A stretch of 64,000 bases of DNA, taken from positions 89,414,027 to 89,478,026 of the forward strand of contig NC_083602.1 of the NCBI RefSeq assembly GCF_029168945.1, written 5' to 3'. The notes below the pieces were generated by a model. That model was not told the DNA's origin. It searched no databases and was given only the letters and a program-made list of their open reading frames with translations. Source of the DNA: Cannabis sativa (Eukaryota > Streptophyta > Magnoliopsida > Rosales > Cannabaceae). Below are positions 32,749 through 47,200 of the stretch, piece by piece (position 1 is the stretch's first letter; each line of letters starts with the position of its first letter). A program made the translations under genes and the position numbers.

Positions 32749-33929
32749 GATTATTCTTAAAAGAGTTTTTTTTAGAGATAAAAGTTGAAATTCACTTATA
32801 TATAGTTATATACTTCGATTAGTTTCCACCATTTCCTTCTATGGGCCTCATTAAATGCATTGTGGGCCTTCAATTTATTATATGTTGTCCAAATGTGCTG
32901 ATTTTTTTCTTCTTCATTTTGAATAAATTGTTTTCTTAGCATTGATGCCTTGCAACTAGTTTCCCTTAAATTAAGAGATGTTAATAGCAACAATAGTCTT
33001 CTTTATAGATGTACATATATTTTTGATAAATATGTATTTAATTTTTTTAGTACAAAATATATTATTTAAGGAAATTTGTATGATGGTTAATTATTCTATT
33101 AATTTGATGGTGATTGAGAGAAAAATCAAAATAATCAATAATATTTTTAAATGTTACACTTATAACTTCATTTTTATTTTATTTTTAATGATGAATGTAC
33201 TTGAATAAAAAAAAAACAAAGAAAGGAAAAAAGAAGATACTTTTTCATTAAGAACTTGTTTATAAATGCTAATAGGTAGATTTTCAAATGCGTATGCCTA
33301 ACATTACAAGTGAGTGATCTTCTAGTATTTTTTGATAATCAAATTACCTGAATTGTATTCAAAACTTATTAGTAATAAATACTAATTTTAGAATTTTTGC
33401 CCCCATTTTTTTTTTTTTTTAGTATTTCGAAGTTGAGACCCAACATTATAAGTGAGTGCAATATTATTATTAGTATAATTTAATATTAGATTTTATATAT
33501 TTGTAATTTAATAATAAGTAATATAAAGAATTATTAATTATACTCGTGTCACCTCTTATATATATTTTGAATTTCTTGAAAAGAAAATCCCAACACCACA
33601 TTATAAGCAACAAAGTCTAGCAAAAGGTAAGAGACAAAGATTCACATTGATCAATTAAATCACTCAACATGAGTTTATGAATATAATTTGGGTACTGAGG
33701 CCACCAAACTTTGTTAACAAAATTTGACAAGAGTGTGAGTAATAACATTAAAATCTAGAACAATAAGAAAAACAAGCATAATCAAAAGAAGAAAAGCTAT
33801 GACTAAAATCATTTAAAACTAAACCCAATGAAAAAGCCAACAAAACATAATTATTAAACTTAGAAACTACACTCAAACAATTAAACTCAAAGTGAACCCT
33901 AGCAAAACCAACAATCGACACTAAATTGT
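32749..33929. other. AT-rich spacer
   Basis: No supported gene. A-rich, C-containing sequence after 33600 may be decayed minus-strand LINE leading into the RNase H relic. Confidence 0.4.
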
Positions 33930-34090
33930 TGGATTTCGTAATGTCGAATCTTCAACTAGCTCAAGTAAAACCACTCAAAAAATGTTGAAGTGTCGACACC
34001 GCAACTTCTCTTCTTTCATTACGAGCCACCATCGTGAAACCACAAAGGCCAAACTCAAAATCAAACCCCATCAACATTTATCTTGACTAC
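33930..34090 (-). pseudogene. LINE RNase H relic
   Basis: On the minus strand, with frame changes, it reads VKINVDG, then FGLCGFTMVARNERREVAVSTLQHF, which resembles the start of plant LINE RNase H. It is heavily decayed and is cut on its left side (34196) by the chromovirus LTR. Confidence 0.45.
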
Positions 34091-34195
34091 CTCCATGCAG
34101 TGGTACTCACCTACCATCAATCGCCTAATCAGACATCAAACCATTTTGAGTCACACCATTCGGTTTAGGAACTACCTATTCACCAGTACAAGAAT

Positions 34196-36218
34196 TGTAA
34201 CGCCCTTACTTACGTAAAATAAGATGCCATAAATAAACTGGCGTTAAGATACTAATGTTGCCTTTATTTAAAAAAAAAAAAAACACTTTTCAAAACATGG
34301 GTACCCAGTTGAAAATAAAGTATTACCACTTAGGGAAAAGTAATAGAAAATTTAAACGACAACATCCTCGATAAGTTTAATAAATTAAAAAAAAACTTTC
34401 AGCGGAAGATGGCCAAGACCACACGCAGTTACATGATCACACGAGATACACCCCATGCTGCCCAGACTCAACTTGTCACCGAAAGCTTACAGGCTTACTT
34501 ATCTGCACATAGGGGGTAAATAAGGGGTGAGCTGCAAAGCCCAGTAAGGAAAAACACAATACTATGTACCAGCATTCACACATCATAGCACAAACATATA
34601 CATCAAACATACAACAACCTAATCATAAGTATAAATAGAGGCAGCCACACAAATACTGAAATACCACACACTCACACTCACAATCACACTCCAGCTTCCA
34701 TACAAATCTGGAGTGTCTTACGTTCTTAACCAGAACGCAGTACCAATAACCAGTGCACCCTTACGTACACTGCCTCACTTACCACATCACCATACATGTG
34801 TGGTTTCCAACCACTTCCAAGTACCTGGAACATGATTAAACAACCATATACAATTCATCGATAAAACACTATTTCACCGAAACTATCACATTCCACAGTT
34901 TCAATACAATTTATTCAAGCAGTCATACTAGATACTCAAACCATATAAAAAGCAAGTATAAAGTATCATTATTTTTCCTTACCTCAACTCCGCTGTAATT
35001 AACTCTTACGATACCTTCTAGGCCCTATAACAATTAGTGAAACCCTTAGTCCACCGATAAACTCAATATATTTATTACTCTTACTGTACAGCAAGTTTAA
35101 CCTAGAATTTGACATATAAAACGTTTGAATTAGAAGTCCTACTGTTCACAAAGTTTTTAGTTAATTGAAAGACCTTTCTAACGGTATAAAGATCATCAAA
35201 ATCGGAGCTATAATCTAGGAGTTATGCATGTTTTCTCAAAACAGTTTCTTTAAAATCCTGGATCACGCCGATTTCTGAATACAGCCTAAAAATAAATGTT
35301 TTAAAAATAGTTACACCCTGATCTAGACAATACTTTCTTCATAAAAAATGTAGCTATTTTCCTAAGCTTTAAAACGAGATAAAGATCTTTTAAAATGGAT
35401 CGAAATTGAGAGAGATATTGAATTTTTACTGAAGACACTTTTTCTGAAACGAAACTTAAAACGAAATACCATAACCGAGTAAAGATCCTAACTTTTGACT
35501 GGTAAGAACTCCGAACTAGGGAAAGGTTTCTTCAAAGAAAATATGGATTATTGAATTATCTTTCTAACAGTACAAGAATCGCTTGAAAATAATAGATATC
35601 GAGAGAGATATGACACTTTTACTAAGGCAATATCGAAAAGAAATTTTAAAAAAAACTGTAAATCGACAGTCTGTAAAACATGAATTTTTCGACATCGAAA
35701 TATTCAGAATTAGGAAAGAGTTTCTTCATAGAAAATATAGATCATTAAATTATCTTTAAAACGGTACCTAGATCACTGAAAACGGACCTATGGGGAGAGA
35801 GATATGATAGTTTTATGAAAGCCTATTTCTCTGAAAACGAAAATAAAAACAAGTACGAAGTTGACCTGAAGATTTCGAAGACACGGAACGATGATCGGTT
35901 GATTGCTAACCCCGAAGCTCTTAAGATTAAAACAATTGATTTGGTTCAATAGAGAGAATAAAAAAAAAGAAATTGAGAGATGGTGAGAATAAGGGAATAC
36001 GATACTATACGTTTGCTAGGGTTATAGAGTATATACGTATATAACATATCGTATAATAGGTTTAAATTTAAAAATAAATATCTAACTAATCAGATAAAAT
36101 TATGCTGATTTAAATTTAAATTTTAAATTTTAAACTAACTAACTAATCTAATGCTTCACTATTTATTTATCTCACTATTTAATATATATATATATCATTT
36201 TTTTCTAATCACACACGC

Positions 36219-36301
<83 letters not shown>

Positions 36302-36317
36302 TAAACTGGATATTACA
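34196..36317 (-). repeat. Chromovirus 3' LTR
   Basis: Its outer (left) end reads TGTAACGCCC and its inner end GGATATTACA on the plus strand, so as an LTR it runs TGTAATATCC ... GGGCGTTACA. It is 2,122 bp long and contains the CAA/TAA microsatellite near its start. Confidence 0.85.
36219..36296. repeat. (CAA)n-(TAA)n compound microsatellite
   Basis: Ten or so CAA units run directly into about sixteen TAA units inside the chromovirus LTR. Confidence 0.95.
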
Positions 36318-38440
36318 TTCTACCCTCCTTAAAGGAAATTTCGGCCTCGAAATTAGACTTACCAAAAAGTTCGGGTCTTGTTCTTTCATGTCTCCCTCCA
36401 TTTCCCACGTTGCCTCCCTTTACGAACGGTTGCTCCACGTAACTTTTACTAGAGGAATACTTTTGGACCTTAACTCCTTCGTTCCTCTCTCTATAATGCG
36501 AACTGGTCGCACTTCATAACTCAAGTCCCGCTTTAGCTCCATTCTTTCATAGTTCGGCACGTGTGATGGATCCGACACGTATTTTCGTAGCATAGAAATA
36601 TGGAACACATTATGCGTCTCGGCTAATGCGGTGGCAATGCCGATCGATAAGCTACTGTCCCACTCTGTCCAATATCTCAAAAGGACCTATAAATCTTGGA
36701 CTTAGCTTTCCTCGCTTTCCAAAACGCATAACCCCTTTCATAGGTGACACTCGAAGGAACACTTTATCACCCACTGCAAATTCCACATTCCGTCTCTTTG
36801 CGTCGGCATAACTTTTACGGCGGCTTTGTGCGATTACCATTCTATTTCGAATCTTTTCTACCGCTTCGGTGGCCTCTCTTACTAGGTACGGGCCTAAGTA
36901 TCGCTTTTCGCCAACCTCATCCCGAGTGTAGTGGTGATCGACACTTCCTCCCATACATCATTTCATAGGGTGCCATCCCTATTGTAGATTGATAGCTATT
37001 GTTGTACGAGAACTCCATTAGCGGCAAATAGTTACTCCAGTTACTTGGAAAATCCAACGCACAAGCTCGTAGCATGTCTTCTAGTATTTGAATAGTTCGT
37101 TCCGATTGTCCATCAGTTTGAGGGTGGATTGCTGTACTCGACTTCAGTTTTGTGCCCAAAGCACTTTGCACACTTTCCCAAAACTTAGAAGTAAGCGAAC
37201 CTCTATCAGATACAATGGTCTTTGGGACTCCGTGTAGCCTTACAATTTCTTTTACATACAGTTCAGCATATTGCTCTGCGTTGTAATTAGTGCGCACAGG
37301 CAGAAAATGTGTTGATTTAGTGAGTCTGTCGATAATCACCCGAGATGGAATCTGTTGTTCTTTGTTCTTCGGTAACCACTGTCACAAAATCCATAGCAAT
37401 ATCTTCCCATTTCCACTCGGGAATATCAAGAGATTGCAACGGCTCTGCGGGTCTGCGGTGTTCGGCCTTAACTTCTTTGGCGAGGTAAGACATTTTGCTA
37501 CAAATTCTGCTATATCATTTTTCATTCCCGGCCACCAATACCTACCTTTCAGATCATTGTACATTTTGGTTGATCCTGGGTGTAAAGAATAGGGTGTAGT
37601 GTGCGCCTCTTGTAAGATTTTTGATTGCAACTCCGCTTCCTTAGGTACACACACCCTTGTCTTGTATAGTAGAATACCCTCTTCATTAACTGAGAAGTCC
37701 CCGGCTTTCCCATTTTGTAGTTCGACCCGCTTCTTGATTAAAAACTCATCTTGGGCTTGTTCTTCTTTGATATTCTCTAATAAATTTGATTCAATTGTGA
37801 GGTTAGCTAGCTTTCCTGTTACTAACTCTATTCCATATCTCTCGATTTCCTGTTGCAACGGCACTTTTAATGCCCTTAACATTGATAAGCTTGCATAGTT
37901 GCGTCTGCTAAGTGCATCCGCCACTACATTAGCCTTTCCAGGATGGTACAGTATCTCACAATCGTAATCTTTTACCAGTTCCAACCACCGCCTCTGTCTC
38001 ATGTTGAGCTCTTTCTGCGTAAAGAAGTATTTTAGGCTTTTGTGATCTGTGTATATTTCACACTTCTCTCCATAGAGGTAGTGCCTCCAGATTTTCAATG
38101 CAAAGACCACTGCTGCCAACTCTAAGTCATGAGTTGGGTACCTTGTCTCATACTCCTTTAGCCGCCTAGAGGCATAGGCTACCACCTTCTCGTCGCATCA
38201 ACACACAGTAGGAGCCCTTGCTTTGATGCGTCGCAATATACTACAAATTTGTCTTTGTTAGTTGGAACACACGGGACGAGTCTTCATTATGAGTTTATCT
38301 TTCAATGTCTGAAAGCTTTCCTCACATTTATCCGTCCATGCAAATTTTTGTTGCTTTCGAGTCAAATTCGTCAATGGTGTGGCTATTTTTGAGAACCCTT
38401 CAACGAATCTCCTATAATATCCAGCTAGTCCGAGAAAAAT
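36318..38440 (-). pseudogene. Chromovirus pol remnant (RT end to chromodomain)
   Basis: In coding order: RT end GLAGYYRRFVEGFSKIATPL (about 38425); RNase H with YCDASKQG, damaged by indels near 38200-38260, then [20 protein letters not shown] and [11 protein letters not shown]; zinc-binding finger [13 protein letters not shown], frameshifted after KCLT (about 37500). Next is the integrase core with D, D and E present (IIDRLTKSTHF; VSDRGSLTSKFW; HPQTDGQSERTIQILEDMLR). The C-terminal region follows (GDKVFLRVSPMKGVMRFGK), then a chromodomain-like tail (VRIIERGTKELRS ... EATWEMEGDMKEQDPNF) with one stop. Multiple breaks make it inactive. Confidence 0.88.
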
Positions 38441-38838
38441 CACGAGCCCATGTAACAACCTGATGAGGAGGAATTAAAATATCGCTATGCACTAATTTAT
38501 TCTGCTTGAACTAAATACACCATAAAATAATTAAATACACTAAATTTAGGTTCCGCTTTTACGTATGCCCCACCTCTCATGGAAGAAGGGGAACCCCTTC
38601 AATAATAGAACCTGTGGGGGTGGGAGGGGATTGAATCATTCATTCATCATATAACTTTCTTATGTGTGATCCATTTCATGTTACCTCTAATTAGTTATAA
38701 AAAGCCTACTTTATAAAGGGAACATCGTTTTTTTGAGAACTCGCCTTTTATAATATTGAATATCTTAAAATATCTAATAGTAATTATTCATACTTATTTA
38801 CTCAATGGTCAAAATTTAATAAAATCTTATGTTATATT
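38441..38838. other. Spacer at the chromovirus breakpoint
   Basis: No gene recognised; 38560-38640 is less AT-rich and may be old transposon sequence. Confidence 0.4.
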
Positions 38839-39201
38839 TGTTGAGAATCCTCGGGTTCTATATTAAAACCAATTGGTGATGAGTGGAGTAGCCCATGTTC
38901 TTATATATGACTCAATACTCTACTATTTATTTTATGTGGGATAATGTCCATAATATTCCCCCTCAAGATTGTGGAATTTTTTTTGCTCACCAATCTTGAA
39001 CCGTATTAAAATGGACATGATCACTATCTGTATAGGTGCGAATCGGATATGATCACATACCCGCAAGATATAGCTCTGATACTGTGTTGAGAATCATAGA
39101 ATTCTGTTTAAAAACCAATTGCTGATGAGTGGAGTAATCCATGCTCTTATATATGACTCAATAATCTACCATTTATTCTACGTAGAATAATGTCCATAAT
39201 A
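38839..39201 (-). mobile_element. Second miniature TRIM copy (117-bp LTRs)
   Basis: LTRs are 38839-38955 and 39085-39201, each 117 bp as in the copy at 5.8 kb, with the same sequence type (TGTTGAGAATC ... GTCCATAATA on the plus strand). On the minus strand the primer site reads CAGTATCAGAGC (first two bases altered) and the purine tract CTTGAGGGGGAA is present. No matching 5-bp duplication is seen, so this copy may be rearranged or old. Confidence 0.88.
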
Positions 39202-39756
39202 GTATCTAATAAGTATTTTTAACCATTAAAAAAGTCAGAAGACACGACTACTCATTTTTGTACCTAATCATGAATTAAAAGCAGGAGAAACATGACTACT
39301 CATTTTTGTAAGATAATGAACTTATTATACAATTCTAAAAAAGCAATGAAATATAAACGCAACAACTAATAAATAAAATAATGTTTCTCCATAAATGTCA
39401 TTATTTTTATTAATTGTTTTTTCAGCTACCTCATCATTTAATTGTAAGGGGCCAAGACTTCATCAATTTAACTAAGAAAATAAAGATTTATAAATCTCAC
39501 AAAATAAAGATAAAATAGGTTTGATTTTGTTTATTTCATACTAATTTAATAAACCAAATAGTTTGTTAAGGTAGTATTTTTTTCTTAAATTTTTTTGTGT
39601 GGAAGAAATGGGATTGTTTATTTCCATGTTAAAATTAATGAGATATGTATAGATTACCTTGATGTTATGACTTGAATGAGATATGCACAGGTTACCTTGA
39701 TGTTATGACTTAAGGAGAAAAGAAGATCTTTGCAACTAATTATGTGTGATGAGTAA
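39202..39756. other. AT-rich spacer
   Basis: Contains a short direct duplication (GACATGACTACTCATTTTTGTA-like phrases at about 39241-39310, and GAGATATG.A.AG.TTACCTTG near 39640-39700). No gene. Confidence 0.45.
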
Positions 39757-40125
39757 TTTACATCATAAATATTTAAGTTTGATTCTTAATTTTAAATAAA
39801 TATATAAATTTAACATTTAGGTAATAATACTTAAGTTATATTTTTTAGAATTTCTGTAAGTACCTAACCGTTAAGTGTCAAGTCAATGACCATATGACAG
39901 CCTCTGATTGGTTTAGGTCATTAAATTTTTATTTTTTATCTAAAAAATTATTTAAATATACTAAGAAGAAAATAACACGTAGATCTTGACTTGACACTTG
40001 ATCAGGTGCCTACGGTAGTTCTAGAAATATAACTTAAGTATTATTACTGTAAAAAATTAAACTTAAGTATTTATCTACAACTGAAAATTAAACTTAAATA
40101 TTTATGTTGGTAAATTACAATTATA
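39757..40125. mobile_element. Palindromic MITE related to family C
   Basis: Long inverted arms: TAATACTTAAGTTATATTTT on the left against AATATAACTTAAGTATTATT on the right, and AACCGTTAAGTGTCAAGTCA against TTGACTTGACACTTGATCAG. No coding. Confidence 0.75.
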
Positions 40126-41255
40126 TGATAGAATTTTTCAATGGTTATAGACTATGTATTTAACTCTATTTTTCTTCTCACATATTATTGTATGTAATAC
40201 AAATAAATTAGATTTAGTATATGTTCTTTTTCTTGGATCCAAATTGATATATTTAAGTTTGGAAAATGCAAGCACTCACAATTATTATTAGGGAAATGGT
40301 TGTGGGCCGAAGAAATTAGGCAACCCATTTCATTAAAAGTTGTTGGGCCACAGGACAAAGCTCACTTGGCAACAAGTTGATAAGGCTCGCTGGACCATGG
40401 GCTGGGTGCTTAGGGCTTAACCAAACTTAGTCATTATCTTTATATGTATTTATTATTATTACTACTTGGATAATTTTCAAAAAAAAAAAAGTACAAAAAC
40501 AATAAAAAATTATAAAAATACAGTAATTTTTAATATTTTTTTTTTTACAATTTTTTAGATTTTATTTACAAGTTATTGTCATACTATTATTTTGTTGTTA
40601 AATTTTTGTTATTATTATAATTATTAAAATATAACAATTAAATGTGAAAAAAAAATATTAGTGCTTGGCTTGGGATCTTAACCCGATCAAATTGACAAAT
40701 TTATTGGGCCGGTAGAAATTTTATTTTTTCTTGATTGAATGAATTTCACTTAGATTTTTGTAATACAATATTTACGTTAAGTTGAATAAAATGTAACGGC
40801 CAAATCAACTGACATACACCCTAATAATTATTTACTTTTAATAATTATTAAAAAATTAATATTAAGATATTTATCAAATTTCTACACTAACTATAAAATC
40901 ACACCAATTAAAATTTAATTAGTAGTATGTCTTGCATTTTAAATATCTAATCCCTTTTTATTATTATGAAATTTGTGAAATTCACAGCTAATTGTTGATC
41001 ATTTGGCTTCAAAGTAATTGATGAGGAACTTTTGTTATCCCTAATTAATATAGCTAATAAATGGATGATATATATATAGTAAGAAAAGAATGAATGACAC
41101 ATAAATATGTAGAAAACATCAATATTAATACAAACTTATACAAAACAAAAAATGATTAATAGCTTAATTAATATAAATACATTAATTTACTCAAATTAAG
41201 AATTACTAATCTATATGTATTAACAAAATGTTGTATCTTAATTAATTAAGATTGA
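40126..41255. other. Spacer downstream of the MLO gene
   Basis: AT-rich and without coding. 40290-40430 is less AT-rich, with several GGGCC words. The MLO 3' UTR should lie just left of 41256 but no polyadenylation site can be fixed. Confidence 0.45.
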
Positions 41256-44200
41256 TTATTTTTGTTCTTCAACAATTTCATCATGAGTAGTAGTATGATG
41301 ATGATGATGATCAATTGGAAAACGTTGAAGTTGATCAGCAAAAGTAGGTGAACGGTTATGATGAGACAATAAATGTTGAGGACTAGTATTATTACTATTA
41401 GTATTAGTATTGTGGTGGTCCATAGTGTTAACGGTGGTCGTGGTTGTAGAAGATAATTCATGTTGTGAAGTTTGATTTCTCTTTCTTTTTTCTTTTACTT
41501 CTGAGTGCCATTGTTTTATAGCTTTCACTGTGTGCTCTTCTAGAACTGCACTCTTGAAGTTTGATCCCATCTATATAATATATAATATATAATATATATA
41601 ATTAAGAAAAATGATGATGATGAGTTGAATTATTAATTGTATGAATAGAAAGTATAAAAATAATAATTTGATGAAGATGTTTATTTATTACCTGTGTAAC
41701 AAGAGCATACAGAGGAAGAGTGATGTAACTGCACATTACTTGAACTGTCACCCTGCCACCAAAATTAATTATTTTATTTATTACAAATCAAATTCACCAA
41801 AAATATATTTCCAATTATTAACCTTATTATTAACCAAAAATTAATTATGATGGTAACTAGAATTTTTTTTTATTTTTCTTTTTCACAATTGTAATTTTTT
41901 AGGATATCTATAATTTTTTTTTTTTTTTGAACAATTTACAATACTGAAAATAAAATTCAAATACTTATTTATTATCATGTGTATAAGAAAAAATAATTGC
42001 ACATGAAACAAAATATTTGAATCTTAATTTTAGTATAGTAAACTATTAAATTCATTTTGAAAATTTATTAATAATCTTAAATAACTATAATCAACACGCT
42101 CATAGAAAAAAAGTAAACTTAAAAGTTCTTCTTAAAGCCAAAATAGATAGGAAATTTACTAAAATACCGGTTAATTCTTACCCCCCAAAAAATGAATGGC
42201 TATAATAATAATTGTAGGACTATTATACTTACGCTAAAACCACTCTTGTAATAATAATCAATGTATGTTCATGGTAGCAAGACGAAATCCCAAATTGCCA
42301 CTGAAAGAAAATAATCATATATATATATATACACCAAAATATTAGAATATTTTTCTTTTGTGTTATTGTAAAATGGTTAATTTATTAAAAAATTATAAAA
42401 TACCAAGGTACTTACCGTGACCCAAACAAAGAAAGCTAACTCGAAAGAATTCTGAAAATAATACAATAAAAACTTGTCAGCTAGATGTGTATAGATTAAC
42501 ACATTTTTTTTTTTTAAAAAAAACAATATGTAATAATTAAAATTAAAATTAATTACCATAAATAAGGTTAAATGCAAGAGGGTCAAGACGAATTTGGGTT
42601 GAGCAAACCAGAAAAGATTATCATTTGGTTGTACCAAAGGACTTCCCATGATTACATTATCCTTTTCATCAAGTGTATGAGCCATCCTTGCCACAATTAC
42701 TCCAAGCTTAGCACCAAGTACAACCACAATCTATATATAAAGTACACTAATTCCATTAATACAATCTTAATTATTAATTAAACCATAATTAAATAACCCC
42801 AAGTAATAAATTATGCTAAAATTTGGGAGAAACTTACAAGTAGTGGGATAAATGAAACCCAGAGATATACATGCCAACCTGTTAATAATAATAATTAATT
42901 AAGTTTACATTAATAATTATTATTATTAGTAGTTTTAAATTTGGGAAAACTAATAAATTAAATTTAAGAAGTTGAAGTGTATACTGACCGTGTACATCCA
43001 CAAGCATGAAAACGACGACTAAAAGCCACATGGGAGGGCTAATCAATTCACAACGCAAAAATAAAAATTAATTAGTAATAAGCAAAGTAATTAACAGTAC
43101 CATATTTATAAACATGATGCAACAATATTATAGGCTAAATTAATTTAATAAATATATATACATATTTCTACAAATATTACAATACATTCTTAATTCAAAA
43201 ACTACTTGATAATTATGATTCATCCTAGGTTTTTCGATGATTTTATATAGAATTTAGAAGATCTTTTTTCTTTATTTTTCACCAGAAGCTTAATTATATT
43301 ATTATTTTGATATATATATATATAAACACATATAGGGTCATAGGACAAAAAAAATAATATTTTTGGGGCGTAAAAAAAAATATAATTTTTAAATTTGAAA
43401 AAAAAGTTTTTAAACTAAGTGGACCCTAAACACAGACCCGAGCGTGCAAACATAAAAAATGTGTATAAAAAAATTCAAATATAAAAAGAAGGGTGGGCTT
43501 CCAATAAGGTGGCTAGCTATAGCTAGCTAGAACTAGAAGCATATTGCATAGTGTTTAAAGTAGTAGCATGCATGCATAGTGTTTAGATTTACATTTTATT
43601 TTATTTATTTATTTTTCGTGCATATACATATAATATAGGAATATATATTGGATAATGAAGTATATATATTGGAAATTAATTAGGGAGTGTAACCTGATGC
43701 CAACTACAACTTTGAAATCATCCTCAAGTGATCTTTCTATGTACTTTTGGAAATTAAATGAATTGTTGGTTGTACTGGTCAAATGAGCCTGCACCATAAT
43801 TTAATTATATAATTAATAAATAAAATGCAGGTAATTAATTTATAATAATAATATAATATAATTAGATATATAGTAGTGATGATTACCGAAATGAATCCAT
43901 GGCGTAGAGTTAGGTAATCAACTTTTGCAACTGAATTAAAGAACTGTCGAAAGAAGCATATCTGCATCAAAATCAATCAACCCACCAATTATTACGAATA
44001 TCTATATATGCAAGTAATTAATTAATTAAGCTAAGCATCATTATTATTAATTAATTAATTAATTAATTATTATGATGATGATGACTTACAATCCATAAAA
44101 GCATAGATGAAGTAGGTGTGCATGAACTCATATGTCTTCTTGCAAATGTTGTCTGTCTAGTATACCTAAATCGAAATGGATCTAAATAATAACAAAGTAA

Positions 44201-47200
44201 ATTCAAATTATCATCATTAATAATTAATTGCTTTTTTACAATTCACATTTTTAAAAATAATAATATTATCTAATTAATTTAAGACAAAGTCTATTTAAAT
44301 ATACAATTCCACACGTCCTTCTTTACTTCTTATTGGTCCCAAATCCAATATTAGTAATAATAATTAAGGTTCATAATATTTGACATTTTCTTTTCTTGAC
44401 TTAGTTTTTTTTTTTTTTTTTTGAGAGAGAAAAGGATTTAGGAATTAAGCTGTACGTAATTCGGTTGGTATTAATAATAAATGCTCAAACTTATACAACT
44501 CAACAAATTAATTATTATCCAAAAAAAAAAAAAAACTCAAAAAAACTAATTATTTTCAAATATTGATCAGTAGTGATTGTTTTTCAATAACTATATTATT
44601 TAAGTATTTTATTATTCGAAACATTTAGATTTTTTTAAAATTTTTATGAGAAATCTTTTGTAACTATATATATTATCATGCTAAAAAACAATACCTATAA
44701 ATACTACGTACAATAATATATTATAACTTAATTTTGTATACATAAAAAGTTACATATTCTTAACCCTTTTTTTTTTACATATCTAATAGTTATCAAAAAA
44801 AACTTTTTTTTTTTATGTAATAATTAATTAATTAATTAATAGTTTTGTGTTAATTAGTTAATTATTGTTACCGTTAGCAACTTGATATTCCACTGTCTGA
44901 GTTTCTTTTTCCCAAGCCTCCCACCGTCTCATCTGTATATATATATATCAACATGCTCATTAATTAATTAACTAATTAATAAAGTACTTATTATCTAAAA
45001 AAAAATAATTACAGAGTTTTGGGAAAGGTTACTGATTATTATTAGTGATGATTTGAACTCTAATTAAAGATGTGAACTGGTAAAATATTAGTCTAATTAA
45101 ATATTGAATCTCATACTATATAAAAAAATAATTTTTAAAAAATATCACTAACCAATCATAAAGCACTATCTATAATCTATTCAAAGTGTTAGACACTAAT
45201 AATACTCAAAAAACAATACTCTTTAAAAATCTTTCTCAAACATTATTGATCGGATAGGATGGTAGTAGTGAAAGTTGACAATAACGACCAAACTAGATAT
45301 TGTTGAAGATAATAACTGAGTTTTCAGTGCCATTTATAACTTTGGGTCCATATATAAAATTTTATATATATTATCTCTATTACTTCACACCAAACTAATT
45401 AAATATAATTCACGTGTATTGTACTATATATATAATGTATGTATACTGGCCCGACCCTGAGGATAGACGAACCAAGCGTGCGTTTTGGGCCCCCAAACGC
45501 TCAGGGCTTCGAAATTGTAAAAAAAAAAAAATATTAATATCTAAATAAAGTGTTAAATAAGAAGAAAATTTAACAAAAATTGTAATGTGTAGTTATGAGG
45601 GATTGAACTTTTAAGGGCCCAAAATTTAATTTCGCCTTAAACCCCATATATCTTAAGACCGACCCTGTATATATATATATATAATATATACATGTCATGT
45701 ACCTATACATAATTATAATACATTAATTAACAATACATTATATCTAAGCAATTAATAATAATAATTAAGACAAATTCATATAAAGATTTTTATAATTTTT
45801 TTAAAAATAAAAATCACATTTTTTTATTAATTTCATGTAACTAGATAATTAAAATATGACCCTTTTTTTTTCATTCAATTAATTCTGGACAAACAAACTA
45901 TATAAGAGATCAGATCCCCTTATTCTTCATTATATAAAATTTAATTTTATGGGCACACAACACAACACGCACATTGACTAATTAAGTATTGCATTTAGTA
46001 CCCAATTTTCCAAAAACAAATAAAAAAAAAGGTTTTAAGACTTTTGGTTTTGAAATAAGTTGGATTATGTCTCCTATAGATCCCATGAAATAGATATCTT
46101 TACAAGTCAAATTATTAGTTCTAGAAGTAATTCCAAAATTGCCATCATAAATATCTAACCTAAAATAATACATAAAGAATGCAATTATATATGGTCCTTG
46201 CTTAGCATTACTAGATATATATATACCAAAAGATCGAATATGTGAAAATCACACATGGATCCCATTCTACCACCCCTTCTATTATTATTACTATTAATAT
46301 AAAATATTTAGATAAGTTAAATAATGGGGTGAGTTGATTTAAATGTATAAATTAATCTTCAAAAGGGGTAGCAAGAAATATTACTATTTATTATATAATA
46401 GTATATCCATACCTTGGCTCTTCCCAAAGCCATAGTGAGGACACTATAGACAATTTGCATCATTGCTAGAACAAAAATGAAGTAATTGAGTTGGTTCATT
46501 CCACCCTGTGATATAAATGAGGTCTTCCCCTGTATTTATTTAATAACATTAATTAATGACAAATTATGTAAAATAAGATTGAAAAACAAAAACAATTTTT
46601 TTATCATTATTATTTACTAACACTGAATGGTCTTGTAAATGATCACTAATATTTATTATACTTAATTCTATGGTATTATAGACATTTATTTAATTTTTGT
46701 TATGAGCATTACTATAAGGCACTATTAATGTTTAATACTATTATGAGATGACGTTTTGTGAATAGTTAATAATATTCTATAATAATTATTAAATTAAATT
46801 ATGTGAGATCAGATACTCTTTAGAGTGCTAAATAATTATTATTAATTTTTTTTTAACATTTTCAGACCTTATTATTACATACTACAGTGGTACTCAACAC
46901 CATTATAAAAATAAGGCTTTATGAATAGTTAACGATATTTCATAATAAATTAATTATACCAATCAAATGAAAGATGAAAAGAAAAAATAAATGAAAAAAG
47001 AATATGTATACCTGTGATTCACAATAATCAGCCAAACTAGATTCATCATCTTCTCCCAATCTTCTTCCCATTTGGGGTTCAAACTCATGAAAATCCTCAA
47101 AGAAGGTGTTGGTATTAATGGTGTTGAAGGAGTTTGAATGTAATAACACACCAATAGATTTAATAGTTTTTGTGTGGACACTATTCCGGCATGGAAGCAT

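Larger units (their letters stand above)
34196..38440 (-). mobile_element. Truncated Gypsy chromovirus (Tekay-like), 3' half
   Basis: Read on the minus strand, it has the end of RT, RNase H, the H2C2 finger, the integrase core, an integrase C-terminus and a chromodomain-like tail. These are followed by a purine tract (TTAAGGAGGGTAGAA) and a 2.1-kb 3' LTR. The order and the long LTR fit the Tekay/Del chromovirus lineage. Gag, protease, most of RT and the 5' LTR are absent: similarity stops near 38437, just upstream of FLGLAGYYRRFVEGFSKI. No target duplication can be defined. Confidence 0.85.

Noticed and set aside
36195..36401. Frame with long Tyr and Cys runs
   Set aside because: It translates the CAA/TAA microsatellite and the adjacent LTR end.
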